This document shows positions 1 to 7,402 of a stretch of 40,010 bases of DNA, piece by piece. Source of the stretch: Candidatus Hydrogenedentota bacterium. GTDB lineage: Bacteria; Hydrogenedentota; Hydrogenedentia; Hydrogenedentales; CAITNO01. The DNA is taken from positions 1 through 40,010 of the forward strand of contig CAITNO010000115.1 of assembly GCA_903893795.1 (NCBI GenBank), in the 5' to 3' direction. The notes beneath the pieces are model-generated. The model saw nothing but the letters and a program-made list of their open reading frames with translations, was not told where the DNA came from and did not search any database. Positions within the stretch are counted from its first letter, which is position 1, and every line of letters starts with the position of its first letter. Both the position numbers and the translations under genes were made by a program.

Positions 1-274
1 AGGCCCCAAGGCCCTCGAGCAGTTGCCCGAGGGTTGCATCAGACCTCTGCCGGACAAGCCTGTCCAGTTGAAGCATCTGCTCTTCATTGAGCGCCGCAGG
101 ATTGTGACCGCGCGGCAGTGGGGCTGCCAGACCACTCTGCCGGTAGCGCTGCAACCAGCGCTGAAAGGTGGAGATGTCCACCCCGTAAAACCTCGCTATC
201 TCGGCCTGGCTGCCGTTTCCGGCCTCGTATGCCGCAATAGCACGTGCCCTGACATCCGAACTTGCTATTCCCAT
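1..274 (-). CDS. IS630-like transposase, N-terminal helix-turn-helix part (partial)
   Basis: The frame opens with ATG at 274 (MGIASSDVRARAIAAYEAG) and stays open to the window edge, giving about 91 residues. It has the helix-turn-helix typical of IS630 transposase N-termini: GNGSQAEIARFYGVDISTFQ at about residues 19-38, followed by RWLQRYR and a GLAAPLPRGHNPAALNEEQ linker. This domain binds the element ends. The DDE catalytic domain would lie beyond the window, either in the same frame or in a second one. The start is inside the conserved element end. The copy at the other end has ATA at this position. Confidence 0.75.
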   Translation of the reverse strand, partial: MGIASSDVRARAIAAYEAGNGSQAEIARFYGVDISTFQRWLQRYRQSGLAAPLPRGHNPAALNEEQMLQLDRLVRQRSDATLGQLLEGLGA

Positions 275-322
275 GCAAGTAGGATACGCCCAAGCTTACC
301 GCATTTCAACATTAAAATGCTC
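1..322 (-). mobile_element. Partial IS630-like element, left contig end
   Basis: The outer end of an IS630-like element, cut by the window edge. It matches 39829-40010 in reverse complement with about four differences over some 180 bases, so the two ends carry separate copies facing outward. The terminal sequence begins GAGCATTTT next to a TA dinucleotide (323-324). IS630 elements insert at TA, which fits. A short internal palindrome (GCATTT/AAATGC) lies within the first 25 bases. Only the end and the start of the transposase gene are visible, so the family is read from the N-terminal helix-turn-helix. Confidence 0.75.
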
Positions 323-330
323 TAGCACAA

Positions 331-530
331 AGCCGCCGGGGGACTGGCACCCCTTTCCGCCCATAGCCAGGGAACGACAGCACCAGCCCGTCCCGGAAAC
401 GGGTGCCTGTACCCGAGCCACCACGTCCCTGGTCTTCGCGAGCCCTGGTTCAGCCACCATTTCCGACACCGCGTCCAAACCAAATACACCACACCGCTAC
501 CCGGAAATAGTGGCAGTCCCCCTGCGGCGC
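331..530. repeat. Two hairpin repeats (family B), head to head
   Basis: The spacer between the IS630-like end and the first gene holds two copies of a hairpin repeat. Copy one (331-419) reads GCCGCCGGGGGACTGGCACC, and its arms GGCACCCCTTTCCG (347-360) and CGGAAACGGGTGCC (394-407) pair with one mismatch. Copy two (about 440-530) is inverted, with arms CCACCATTTCCG and CGGAAATAGTGG, and ends in AGTCCCCCTGCGGCGC. Related copies lie at 6410-6500 and 34262-34350. No gene is visible between 323 and 607. Confidence 0.7.
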
Positions 531-570
531 TTGTAACCATGACCCACACTCTGGGCCATAGCGAACACGA

Positions 571-598
571 GATTGCCGCGCTTCGCTCGCAATGACGG
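571..598. repeat. Short palindromic ATTGC...GCAAT repeat
   Basis: The sequence GATTGCCGCGCTTCGCTCGC followed by AATGACGG contains an imperfect palindrome (ATTGC / GCAAT with inner GCG / CGC). Motifs of the form ATTGCGAGCGAAGCGGCAAT are common dispersed repeats in many bacterial genomes. It lies ten bases past the stop of the minus-strand hydrolase gene, so it could also act as a weak transcription stop. Confidence 0.45.
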
Positions 599-607
599 GG
601 GTGTGGT

Positions 608-1771
608 TCAAGGCGCGGCCTTGACGATCAACTCCTCAGCATTGTGGTTCTCCGCCAGGTAGGCGTCATAGCCATTCTGCCCTTTCAAATACTTGCCGAA
701 AAAGGCCGTCGTATAACCGTTGATCATGCCGAAGGCCACCTCCCGCGAAACATAGGTCAACGACTCACCGTTGGTGCCCCGCGTTCCCGCGCCCACGCCG
801 TCGCCGAAATCGGCCCGAAGCTGGTATATCTCGGTGAAGGAATAATGCCCGCCGTTCTTGAACTCCACCTGGTAGTGCGGGCCTTTGGAGGCGTCGTAAT
901 ACTTGCCCAGCATCTCCGCGCTCTCCCTGCCCAGCGTGCGGTCCTCGTCGGCGAAAAGCAGCATCACGGGCAGCTCAAAATTCGTGCGTTCCTCTGCCGC
1001 CCCGGCCATGGGTGCCAACGCCTTCACCCGCGGCTCCAGATTGCCCACCCAGGTGCAGGTGAACCCGCCGAAGGAATGGCCCGCCATCCCTATGTGCGCC
1101 ATATCCACCCGGCCAAGAAAGCGGCTGTCATTGCCCTTGTTCATCCGGTCCATCGTGTCGATGAGAAAGGAGATGTCCTTGGGCCGGTCGATGGCGGACT
1201 GCTTGCGCGCCTCCTCCCCCTGCTGCATCAGCACCAGATTGCCGTCCACAAAGGTCCCGGCGCAGTTGCCCGTGTGGTCTGGCGACATCACGATGTAGCC
1301 GTGGCTGGCCATATGCTCGCACCAGAACGCGTTCTGCATGCGGAAACCGCCGTTGCCGTGGGAAAACAGCAGCAGCGGAAACACACCGTCCCGTACCGTC
1401 GCGTCGCGCACGGCAAAATTCTGGAAGCGCCCGTCCGCCTCGCCCAGGTCCACGCCAAACGCCGCAAGCATGATCAGCGAGAATTCGGGCGACTTGTTCT
1501 TCAGGAAGAAGTCCGAGAGATGGTTCTTCGCCATCCCCTTCGCCTCGTCCGTGGCGGGATACCAAATCTCCGTCATCAGCGAACGCGGCCCCTTCGTGGC
1601 CGAATCAGTGCGGCTGTGATCCACAAAGACCATCGTCGTCACCCCCACGGGCCAAGGCCCCGGCTTCTCCGGGTCAGGCAATGCCGCATCCGCGGCATGT
1701 GCGTGGGCTGCGCACAAACACAGAGCAAATAACATCAAGAAAAGGAATACGCGCCGCTTTGCATGGAACAT
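608..1771 (-). CDS. Exported alpha/beta hydrolase (PAF-acetylhydrolase/dienelactone-hydrolase-like)
   Basis: A 387-residue serine hydrolase probably exported to the periplasm. Residues 1-27 form a signal peptide ending AAHAHAADA. The core shows the oxyanion-region motif FSHGNGG (136-142), the nucleophile elbow GHSFGG with Ser233, a probable acid in FADEDRT (274-280), and the catalytic His in GGHYSF (His309). The order and spacing fit the platelet-activating-factor acetylhydrolase / dienelactone hydrolase branch, which cleaves short ester or thioester substrates. The real substrate cannot be told. It stands alone: the region upstream to 2405 holds only repeats. The ATG at 1771 gives a clean signal peptide. 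Confidence 0.82.
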   Translation of the reverse strand: MFHAKRRVFLFLMLFALCLCAAHAHAADAALPDPEKPGPWPVGVTTMVFVDHSRTDSATKGPRSLMTEIWYPATDEAKGMAKNHLSDFFLKNKSPEFSLIMLAAFGVDLGEADGRFQNFAVRDATVRDGVFPLLLFSHGNGGFRMQNAFWCEHMASHGYIVMSPDHTGNCAGTFVDGNLVLMQQGEEARKQSAIDRPKDISFLIDTMDRMNKGNDSRFLGRVDMAHIGMAGHSFGGFTCTWVGNLEPRVKALAPMAGAAEERTNFELPVMLLFADEDRTLGRESAEMLGKYYDASKGPHYQVEFKNGGHYSFTEIYQLRADFGDGVGAGTRGTNGESLTYVSREVAFGMINGYTTAFFGKYLKGQNGYDAYLAENHNAEELIVKAAP

Positions 1772-1869
1772 GGGAAAACTCCTGTCTTTGGACGGGCAAG
1801 AACGGATAACAGTCAGACCATTCTAAAGAAAGTCGCGAAGAAAAGCATTCCAACCACAGGCTGCGCTCA

Positions 1870-1935
1870 TTTGGACTGCGGCGGCAACGACGCCGCTTTG
1901 GCTATGAAGACCCCACCCAAGCCAAAGCGGTGTCA
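1870..1935. repeat. Hairpin repeat family A, copy 1
   Basis: TTGGACTGCGGCGGCAACGA (1871-1890) leads into a stem formed by CGACGCCGCTTTGGC (1888-1902) and GCCAAAGCGGTGTC (1921-1934), with an 18-base loop. The same unit occurs at 6337-6405 and 33747-33820. Stem and leader are conserved while the loop differs, as expected for a structured dispersed repeat. Confidence 0.75.
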
Positions 1936-2166
1936 CCGCCTCGCCCTGCCACCGCGCTCCACATCTCGCCCAAACAAGGGCTGCTTATGCCATGCTCTTC
2001 TCTGCGCTCTTTGCGGTTAATCCCTCTTCCGCCATCATGCTTCTTCCGCACTACTCTGTCTCAAAATCATCGCAGAACACGGCGACTCGGTCCAATGTGG
2101 GGCAGACATTCCTGTCCGCCTTACTAGATTCTGCACTCCACATGCCTTGGGCACCCGGATGTTCTT

Positions 2167-2312
2167 GGTCCCCCCTGGAGGGGGGTGGCCCGTAGGGCCG
2201 GGGGGTGTATCCCCACGCACAGAGTTAGAACGTCCCTGCTCCGAGAATTGGGGCTGCGAGGAAGCCATACACCCCCCGCCACTGCGTGGCTGCCCCCCTC
2301 GGAGGGGGGACC
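2167..2312. repeat. Large G/C-run inverted repeat (family D)
   Basis: Two arms of about 44 bases face each other. The left arm (2167-2210) runs GGTCCCCCCTGGAGGGGGG through to GGGGGGTGTAT. The right arm (2267-2312) runs ATACACCCCCCGCCACTGCG through to GGAGGGGGGACC. Each arm contains its own small hairpin of C6/G6 runs. A short motif, CAGAGTTAG, sits just after the left arm (2220-2228) and in reverse complement after the right arm (2312-2320). It looks like two copies of a REP-like element in opposite orientation. Confidence 0.75.
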
Positions 2313-2405
2313 TAACTCTGCGCGACTCCACGCTCCTGGGTTGCGGCTATGCCGCTCTAGGAATTCCGTGGTTAAACTTCCTCCCCTCCTCGCACCTTTT
2401 CATGC

Positions 2406-3803
2406 TCATTCCACCGCCTTCACCTCAACCCCCACATCCGTGGCCAGCACGCGCACCGTGCCGAGAATCCGCGCCTCCACATCCTCCGTCCACTTGGCGG
2501 GCATGCCGTATTCCAACTGCGACGTGTCGCCCTCGTACCCGCCCTCTTTCAGCACGCGCAGCGACGGAATATAGCTCATCAGGTCATTGGAGAATCCAAA
2601 CACGAAGGCCTCACGGCCGAGCATGCGTTTTATCGTGACGGCATAATCCACCACCACCTCGCCGCCGAGCGCAACCATGCTCTGCCCGCCCACGCGCCAC
2701 AACTGCACACAATAGGGATAGCTGCCGCGCAGCGGACGCCCCGCGTCCAGTTCGCGCAACTGTTCCGTGGCGGCGTTCTTGAGATAAGGAGCGGCCTTCG
2801 CGGCCACCTCCTCAAAATGCGCCCGCTCCGGCGCCGGGGCCAGTTGCAGTTCCGTTTCGGCATAGCGCGTGCTGAGCGCCGCGTCGAGCGGCTTCATCGT
2901 GTCCGCCAGCGCCTCCTCCACGGCAAAGGCCAGTTCACGGCCATACTGCCGCGCCAGTTCCACCGAACGCCGCGGCAGCGGATTGATGTCTGCCCCGCAG
3001 CCGGCCGCAAACAGGGCCACCGCGCCCGGATGGGCCTTCTCCACCTCAATCTGCGCAAAGCCCGGATAGTCGCCGCACCACTGGTATCCCGCCAGCACCG
3101 TGGAATGGCAGGCATAGCCAAACAGCACCGCAATGGGCGCGCCGTCCTCCCCCGCCGCCAGCAGCACCGGCACACTGTGGTCCACCGGCCCCTTCAGTTC
3201 GTTCAGGCCGGGCACCTCCGCCTCGGCATTGTTGCGGCGGTTCACCGCAAAGCGCACCACGCCCGCCCCCGAAGACAACCGCGCCGGACGCAGCGCCGCA
3301 AAGGCCCGCTCCCCCGCGCCCACCACCGCATCCTCAATCCGCGCCGTCTCCTGCCTCACCGCTTCCAGCCCCGCCGCATCCAGCGGATACATGCACATCA
3401 GCGAGTCCTGAATGACCGGCCCCGAATGCGTGTGCGAACTGTTCAGCATAATGTCCGCTCGGGCAAGACCCAGGTTCTTCTGCAAACGGGCGCACATCCG
3501 GTCCGACATGGCCCTGGGAAAACCGAGCACGTCACTCGTGACAATCACGGCGCGGTGTCCCTGCCCGTCCTGCAGCGCCAGCGCCTTTACCCACAGCGGA
3601 TGAATCGTCCCCTCCGAGACGTGGTCCCGCGAGGCATACCCCGCCAGCCACATCGGCGCGGTCGGCGTGATGTCCACCGCCGCCGCACCCGCCTGCCAAG
3701 CGGACTCTTCTGCGCACACCATTGCCGGGGCAAAAAGCATGAATAGAACTATAACGACTTGGTAGCGGCTCCATAATGTGAACCAGACAAGTCTATGTTT
3801 CAT
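2406..3803 (-). CDS. Exported neutral/alkaline ceramidase-like hydrolase
   Basis: A 465-residue protein like the N-terminal domain of neutral/alkaline non-lysosomal ceramidases (PF04734). Start chosen at ATG 3803 (MKHRLVWF), preceded by GGAG at good spacing; the frame extends upstream only through a TTG. Residues 1-30 are a signal peptide or anchor ending AMVCA. Family motifs visible are AAAVDITPTAP (40-50), NSSHTHSGP with candidate zinc-binding histidines (121-129), GYACHSTVL (229-237) followed by GDYPGFA (244-250), and AAGCGADINP (266-275). Many environmental members of this family act on unknown amides rather than ceramide, so the substrate is open. The lipoprotein gene ends 23 bases upstream, suggesting cotranscription. 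Confidence 0.8.
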   Translation of the reverse strand: MKHRLVWFTLWSRYQVVIVLFMLFAPAMVCAEESAWQAGAAAVDITPTAPMWLAGYASRDHVSEGTIHPLWVKALALQDGQGHRAVIVTSDVLGFPRAMSDRMCARLQKNLGLARADIMLNSSHTHSGPVIQDSLMCMYPLDAAGLEAVRQETARIEDAVVGAGERAFAALRPARLSSGAGVVRFAVNRRNNAEAEVPGLNELKGPVDHSVPVLLAAGEDGAPIAVLFGYACHSTVLAGYQWCGDYPGFAQIEVEKAHPGAVALFAAGCGADINPLPRRSVELARQYGRELAFAVEEALADTMKPLDAALSTRYAETELQLAPAPERAHFEEVAAKAAPYLKNAATEQLRELDAGRPLRGSYPYCVQLWRVGGQSMVALGGEVVVDYAVTIKRMLGREAFVFGFSNDLMSYIPSLRVLKEGGYEGDTSQLEYGMPAKWTEDVEARILGTVRVLATDVGVEVKAVE

Positions 3804-3826
3804 AAAAGGCGACTCCATGTTAGGCG

Positions 3827-4633
3827 TCAATAGCGGATCCCGCAATCGTAGGGAACAAGGACAGATTCTTTATGGTCAGTCGGCACACATGAGGCTTTGT
3901 GGTCCCAAACGAACACATTCTCTACAAGACCTTCCCAATCATTGAATGTATACAGGATGGCCATTACTTGCGAATCTGAGAGATACACCCTGGGTTGACA
4001 GTCTGTCCTTTCTGCTCTTCTTTTGTCGAATGCCACTTGGGGATCCGGTTTCTGGGCGACTTTCTTGAACTGCTTCTTATCGCATAGAAGAATCTTTGAT
4101 CCGTAGTCGGAATGCGAGAAAAGGCAAAACTGGTCACCATACAATATCAGTAGGACAAGTTCGAAGTATCCCTCTGGCGTGCCGTCCACTCGGACATGAT
4201 CAAGCCACTTCTCAACTTCACCACGCTCATTTGCCTCGGACAAGTCCGTGTCGGTCGAATACGGTTGCGCCATTGTCTTTCTTGCGTAGAGAACAGGCCC
4301 TCCACCCAATCCGCCAAAGTGATAGATATAGTCCAGCATATACCCCTCTTCCATCCTCACATGCCTGAGAACGGAGAAGTAGTTGTTCACATCGAAAGAG
4401 AACGAGTCCCTTTGCCTATGTTCTTTCCAGACAATGTTCTCATCCTTGGGCCAAAGGCCCTTTAGCGCCGCCTCTTCTTTCTTGGCATAGTCGATAGAGA
4501 TCCTCACCGGCTCTGACTGTCTAGGGTGGGATTTGGATTCCGGATTATCTTGGACACATTCAGGAACCACCGTAGAACATGCGGTTAACAGCAAAGTACT
4601 GGCAAGAGCGCAAACCACAGCGAAACCGTTCAT
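3827..4633 (-). CDS. Lipoprotein of unknown function, low-GC gene
   Basis: A 268-residue lipoprotein. Start chosen at ATG 4633 (MNGFAVVCALAS), preceded by GGGGGTGATC, because it puts a clean signal sequence in front of the lipobox LLTAC (Cys19). The body is charged and soluble, with aromatic stretches such as YMLDYIYHFGGLGGG and VLLILYGDQFCLFSH, and a C-terminal LYTFNDWEGLVENVFVWDH. I recognise no family. Base composition differs from the surroundings (27 G+C in the 60 bases at 4081-4140, against well over 60% in the flanking genes), which suggests recent transfer or weak codon selection. It lies 23 bases before the ceramidase-like gene. Confidence 0.7.
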   Translation of the reverse strand: MNGFAVVCALASTLLLTACSTVVPECVQDNPESKSHPRQSEPVRISIDYAKKEEAALKGLWPKDENIVWKEHRQRDSFSFDVNNYFSVLRHVRMEEGYMLDYIYHFGGLGGGPVLYARKTMAQPYSTDTDLSEANERGEVEKWLDHVRVDGTPEGYFELVLLILYGDQFCLFSHSDYGSKILLCDKKQFKKVAQKPDPQVAFDKRRAERTDCQPRVYLSDSQVMAILYTFNDWEGLVENVFVWDHKASCVPTDHKESVLVPYDCGIRY

Positions 4634-4760
4634 GATCACCCCCGGATGATTAGGCATTCTGAAATATTTCTCGGACACAGATGCCGTACGAAATCAGTAT
4701 TTACCGGAAGGGGTGGTGTGGTCAAGTTCGCGAAACCCCGTGGAAGTCATGAAGGAAGGG

Positions 4761-4869
4761 AAACGGTCCCCTCTGCGCTGCTCTGCGTCCTTTGCGCCTC
4801 TGCGATAGGACTCAGAAGACCGAACGCAGAGACGCGGAGTGCGCAGAGGAACGCAGAGAAGAACCGTTT
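4761..4869. repeat. Inverted repeat of CGCAGAG units
   Basis: Two arms of about 45 bases: AAACGGT then CTCTGCGCTGCTCTGCGTCC (4761-4804), and CGCAGAGACGCGGAGTGCGC ending AACCGTTT (4825-4869). The CGCAGAGRCGCRGAG motif is a widespread dispersed repeat in bacteria. Here two copies oppose each other between two divergent genes (starts at 4633 and 5000). It could extrude as a long hairpin. No gene is visible between 4634 and 4999. Confidence 0.65.
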
Positions 4870-4999
4870 CATTTGATATCCGCTTCCGGCCTGCCTAATA
4901 TGGTGGGGTTTGCCTTTGGCCTATTGCACGTGGTCGAGCACGGTGCGTTTCGTCCCGCTTCGCAGGACTGCGTACACCCTACAATTGGAGGTCCTTCCC

Positions 5000-6319
5000 A
5001 TGCAGCATCCATCGTCTTCCGGCAGTCATCCCACACGGCGCGATTTCCTGGTGTCCACCGGGGCGCTGGCCGCCGGGCTAACGCTGGCGTCGGCGCCGGT
5101 CGCCCAGGGCGCCGTGGAAAAGCTTGCCCTCAACGGCGGACCCAAGGCGGTGACCGCGCCAATCGATGAGGCGTGCAAGTGGCCCCGCTACGGCAAGACC
5201 GAGGAGAAGGCCGTCCTCGACCTGCTCTACAAGCCAAGCTATGACCCGCTGGTGACGCTCGAAAAGGAATGGGCCGAGTTCCTCGGCGTGCCCCACACCA
5301 AGGCGCACTTCAACGGCACCAGCGCGCTGGCCGCGATGTTCTTCGCACTTAACCTGCCGCCGGGCAGCGAGATCATGGTGCCGTCGTACACCTTCTTCGC
5401 CACCATCGCGCCCATGCGCTTCTTCGGGCTGGTGCCGGTCTTCGTGGACATCAACCCGCGCACGCTCAACTTCGATCTGGAGGACGCCAAGAAACGCCTC
5501 ACGAAGAACACCAAGGCCGTGCTGCCGGTGCACTGGATCGGCCTGCCGGCCGACATGGACCACATCAGCGACTGGGCCAGGGAGCAGGGCCTGATCGTGC
5601 TCGAGGACTGCGCGCACGCCCACGGCGCGAAGCTCAAGGACAAGCGCATGGGTTCCTGGGGCCGCATGGGCATTTTCAGCTACCAGATGAGCAAGCCGCT
5701 GCCCGCCATCGAGGGTGGCATGGGCGTCTATCAGGATGCCAATGACTGGGGCCGAGCCGTGGCGCTGGGCGACTACCAGTTGAAGGGCGTGGACAAGGAC
5801 AACCCGTACATGAAATATGCCGGCTCGGGGCTGGGCATGAAATTCCGCATGCATCCCATGGCCGCCGCGCTGGCGAGCTGCCAGCTGAAGGGCCTCGACG
5901 AGCGCAACGCCGCCGGGGCTGCGCAGGTGCGCAAACTTAACGACCGGCTCACCCAGTTGCCCGGCCTCTACGAGCAGAGCGGCGGACGCAGCGACGTCAC
6001 ACGCCTCTACTACTCCTGGAACATGATGTTCATCGACGAGGCCAAGGCCGGCATGAGCCGCGCCAAAGCGGTCGAGGCGCTCAAGGCCGAGGGCGTGCAC
6101 GCCGACCCCCTGCGCTACCAGCCGCAGCATGAACTGCCAATCTACGCCGAGGACGAGTGGTGGCACCACAAGCCCGAGATTCCCGAACTCCCCGCCACCA
6201 AACAGGCCAACGACACCTGCATCGCGCTGCCCTATTTCACCGGCGAGGCACCTGAGCTGATAGAGCAGTACGCCGCCGCCTTCGAAAAAGTCTGGGCCCA
6301 TCGCGGGGAACTGGCGTGA
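5000..6319 (+). CDS. Tat-exported DegT/DnrJ/EryC1/StrS aminotransferase family protein
   Basis: A 439-residue PLP-dependent enzyme of fold type I. Start at ATG 5000, with GGAGG at 4987-4991; a longer frame from 4910 has no Tat logic. The N-terminus is a twin-arginine signal (TRRDFLVSTGALAAG, residues 12-26), ending near SAPVAQGA. The family core follows: LALNGGPKAVT, FNGTSALAAMFFAL (104-117), VPSYTFFATIAP (127-138), LEDCAHAHGA with PLP-binding Asp203, and SYQMSKPLPAIEGG with the Schiff-base Lys232. DegT enzymes usually make aminosugars or AHBA in the cytoplasm. Export of a folded PLP enzyme fits use of Tat. The substrate is unknown. The next gene (6515) also carries a Tat signal. Confidence 0.88.
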   Translation: MQHPSSSGSHPTRRDFLVSTGALAAGLTLASAPVAQGAVEKLALNGGPKAVTAPIDEACKWPRYGKTEEKAVLDLLYKPSYDPLVTLEKEWAEFLGVPHTKAHFNGTSALAAMFFALNLPPGSEIMVPSYTFFATIAPMRFFGLVPVFVDINPRTLNFDLEDAKKRLTKNTKAVLPVHWIGLPADMDHISDWAREQGLIVLEDCAHAHGAKLKDKRMGSWGRMGIFSYQMSKPLPAIEGGMGVYQDANDWGRAVALGDYQLKGVDKDNPYMKYAGSGLGMKFRMHPMAAALASCQLKGLDERNAAGAAQVRKLNDRLTQLPGLYEQSGGRSDVTRLYYSWNMMFIDEAKAGMSRAKAVEALKAEGVHADPLRYQPQHELPIYAEDEWWHHKPEIPELPATKQANDTCIALPYFTGEAPELIEQYAAAFEKVWAHRGELA

Positions 6320-6336
6320 CCATCGGAGGCCTCCAT

Positions 6337-6500
6337 TTGGAGTGCGGCGGCAACGACGCCGCTTTGGCTGATGCCCCGCGCAACCCCGGCCAAAGCGGTG
6401 TCGTGGCAGAGCGCCGCAGGGGGACTGGCACCTGTTTCCGCCCATGGCCTGGCATAATCAGTAAACAACCGCCCCGGAAACAGGTGCCTGTACCCGAGGC
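6337..6500. repeat. Composite of hairpin repeats A and B
   Basis: Family A (6337-6405; stem 6354-6368 with 6389-6403) is followed at once by family B (6410-6500). The family B arms GGCACCTGTTTCCG (6427-6440) and CGGAAACAGGTGCC (6475-6488) pair perfectly over 14 bp. The unit sits between the stop of the aminotransferase gene and the ribosome-binding site (GGAGA near 6501) of the next gene, so if the two genes share a transcript these hairpins are in the mRNA leader. Confidence 0.8.
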
Positions 6501-6514
6501 AGGAGAATCTGACA

Positions 6515-7390
6515 ATGAATAGTGGACAGCAAAACAATTCAAGACGGGCTTTTCTCGCACAGGCCGGCACTGCGACTGCTGCAATGCTGCTGTCCCGCAG
6601 CGTCCACGCCGAGTCCCTTCCCGACCAGGGCTCCCCCCTGGCGGTGCGCATCACAAGCTACGGCAAGTTCCAGGATGCCGCGTGGGACCACCTCCCGAGC
6701 ATCGGCGTGCATCACCTCTTCCTGCCCGTGCCCAAGCCCGAAGAGGTGGACAGCATGATGCAGAAACTCGCCCAGCACAGGCTCAAGGCCCTCGTCATCC
6801 GCGGCGACACGGACTGGTCGAAGGACGACTGCGTGGACAAGCTGGCGGGGCAACTGGCCCTCTGTGAAAAGATGGGCGTCCGCCACATGTTCCTTTCCGT
6901 CAAGTGCAATGGTGCCCCGAAAGAGGCCGTGTACGGGCGGCTGCAAAGGGCGGGTGACGAGGCGAAGAAACACGGCGTCACGCTCACCTTTGAGACGCAC
7001 CCCGAACTGGGCACAAACGGCACGGTGCAGTTGGAGACCATGGCCGCCGTAAACCACCCCAATGTGCGCGTCAATTTCGACACGGGCAACATCAGCTACT
7101 ACAACAAGGGCGGCGACGCGGTGGCGGAATTGACCAAGGTGGTGAAGCTGGTGGGCACGATGGAACTGAAGGACCACAACCTCGAACCCGAATCGTGGAA
7201 CTTCCCCGCGCTCGGCAGGGGCAGGGTGAACTTCCCCGAGATTCTGAAGATGCTTCGCGACAACAAATTCACCGGGCCGGTCACAATCGAGTTCGAGGGG
7301 GTCAAGGGCACCGAACTGGACGAGGCACAAACAAAGCAGTCCATCGCCGATTCCGTGGCCTATCTGAAGTCACTGGCCCTGTTCAAATAG
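6515..7390 (+). CDS. Tat-exported sugar phosphate isomerase/epimerase-like TIM-barrel protein
   Basis: A 291-residue member of the xylose isomerase-like TIM-barrel superfamily (AP_endonuc_2). The N-terminus is a Tat signal (NSRRAFLAQAGTATAAMLL, residues 8-26), ending near VHAES. Metal-binding positions typical of the fold are visible: Glu160 and His162 in TFETHPELG, Asp189 in VNFDTGN, the MELKDHN strand (216-222), and Glu259/Glu261 in TIEFEGVKG. ATG 6515 is preceded by AGGAGA at good spacing. It probably rearranges a sugar or inositol derivative outside the cytoplasm. It follows the aminotransferase gene by 195 bases of hairpin repeats and ends 12 bases before the convergent symporter gene. 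Confidence 0.83.
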   Translation: MNSGQQNNSRRAFLAQAGTATAAMLLSRSVHAESLPDQGSPLAVRITSYGKFQDAAWDHLPSIGVHHLFLPVPKPEEVDSMMQKLAQHRLKALVIRGDTDWSKDDCVDKLAGQLALCEKMGVRHMFLSVKCNGAPKEAVYGRLQRAGDEAKKHGVTLTFETHPELGTNGTVQLETMAAVNHPNVRVNFDTGNISYYNKGGDAVAELTKVVKLVGTMELKDHNLEPESWNFPALGRGRVNFPEILKMLRDNKFTGPVTIEFEGVKGTELDEAQTKQSIADSVAYLKSLALFK

Positions 7391-7402
7391 TCGCGCCCCG
7401 GC

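Larger units (their letters stand above)
1772..2405. other. Gene-free, repeat-filled spacer
   Basis: No convincing gene lies in these 634 bases. Apart from family A (1870-1935) and the large inverted repeat at 2167-2312, there is a fragment TTCTCTGCGCTCTTTGCGG near 2000, of the common CGCAGAG type also seen at 4761-4869, and a small hairpin GGCAGACATTCCTGTCCGCC near 2103-2122, which resembles the pair at 33851-33928. Short open frames here simply translate the repeats. Confidence 0.6.

Noticed and set aside
331..530. A riboswitch, because of conserved hairpins with flanks
   Set aside because: The copies lie after gene ends or between convergent genes as well as before genes, with no common downstream function. 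Dispersed repeats explain them better.
5078..6445. A 455-residue minus-strand open frame
   Set aside because: Antisense shadow of the aminotransferase gene; the plus frame has the Tat signal, PLP lysine and ribosome-binding site.
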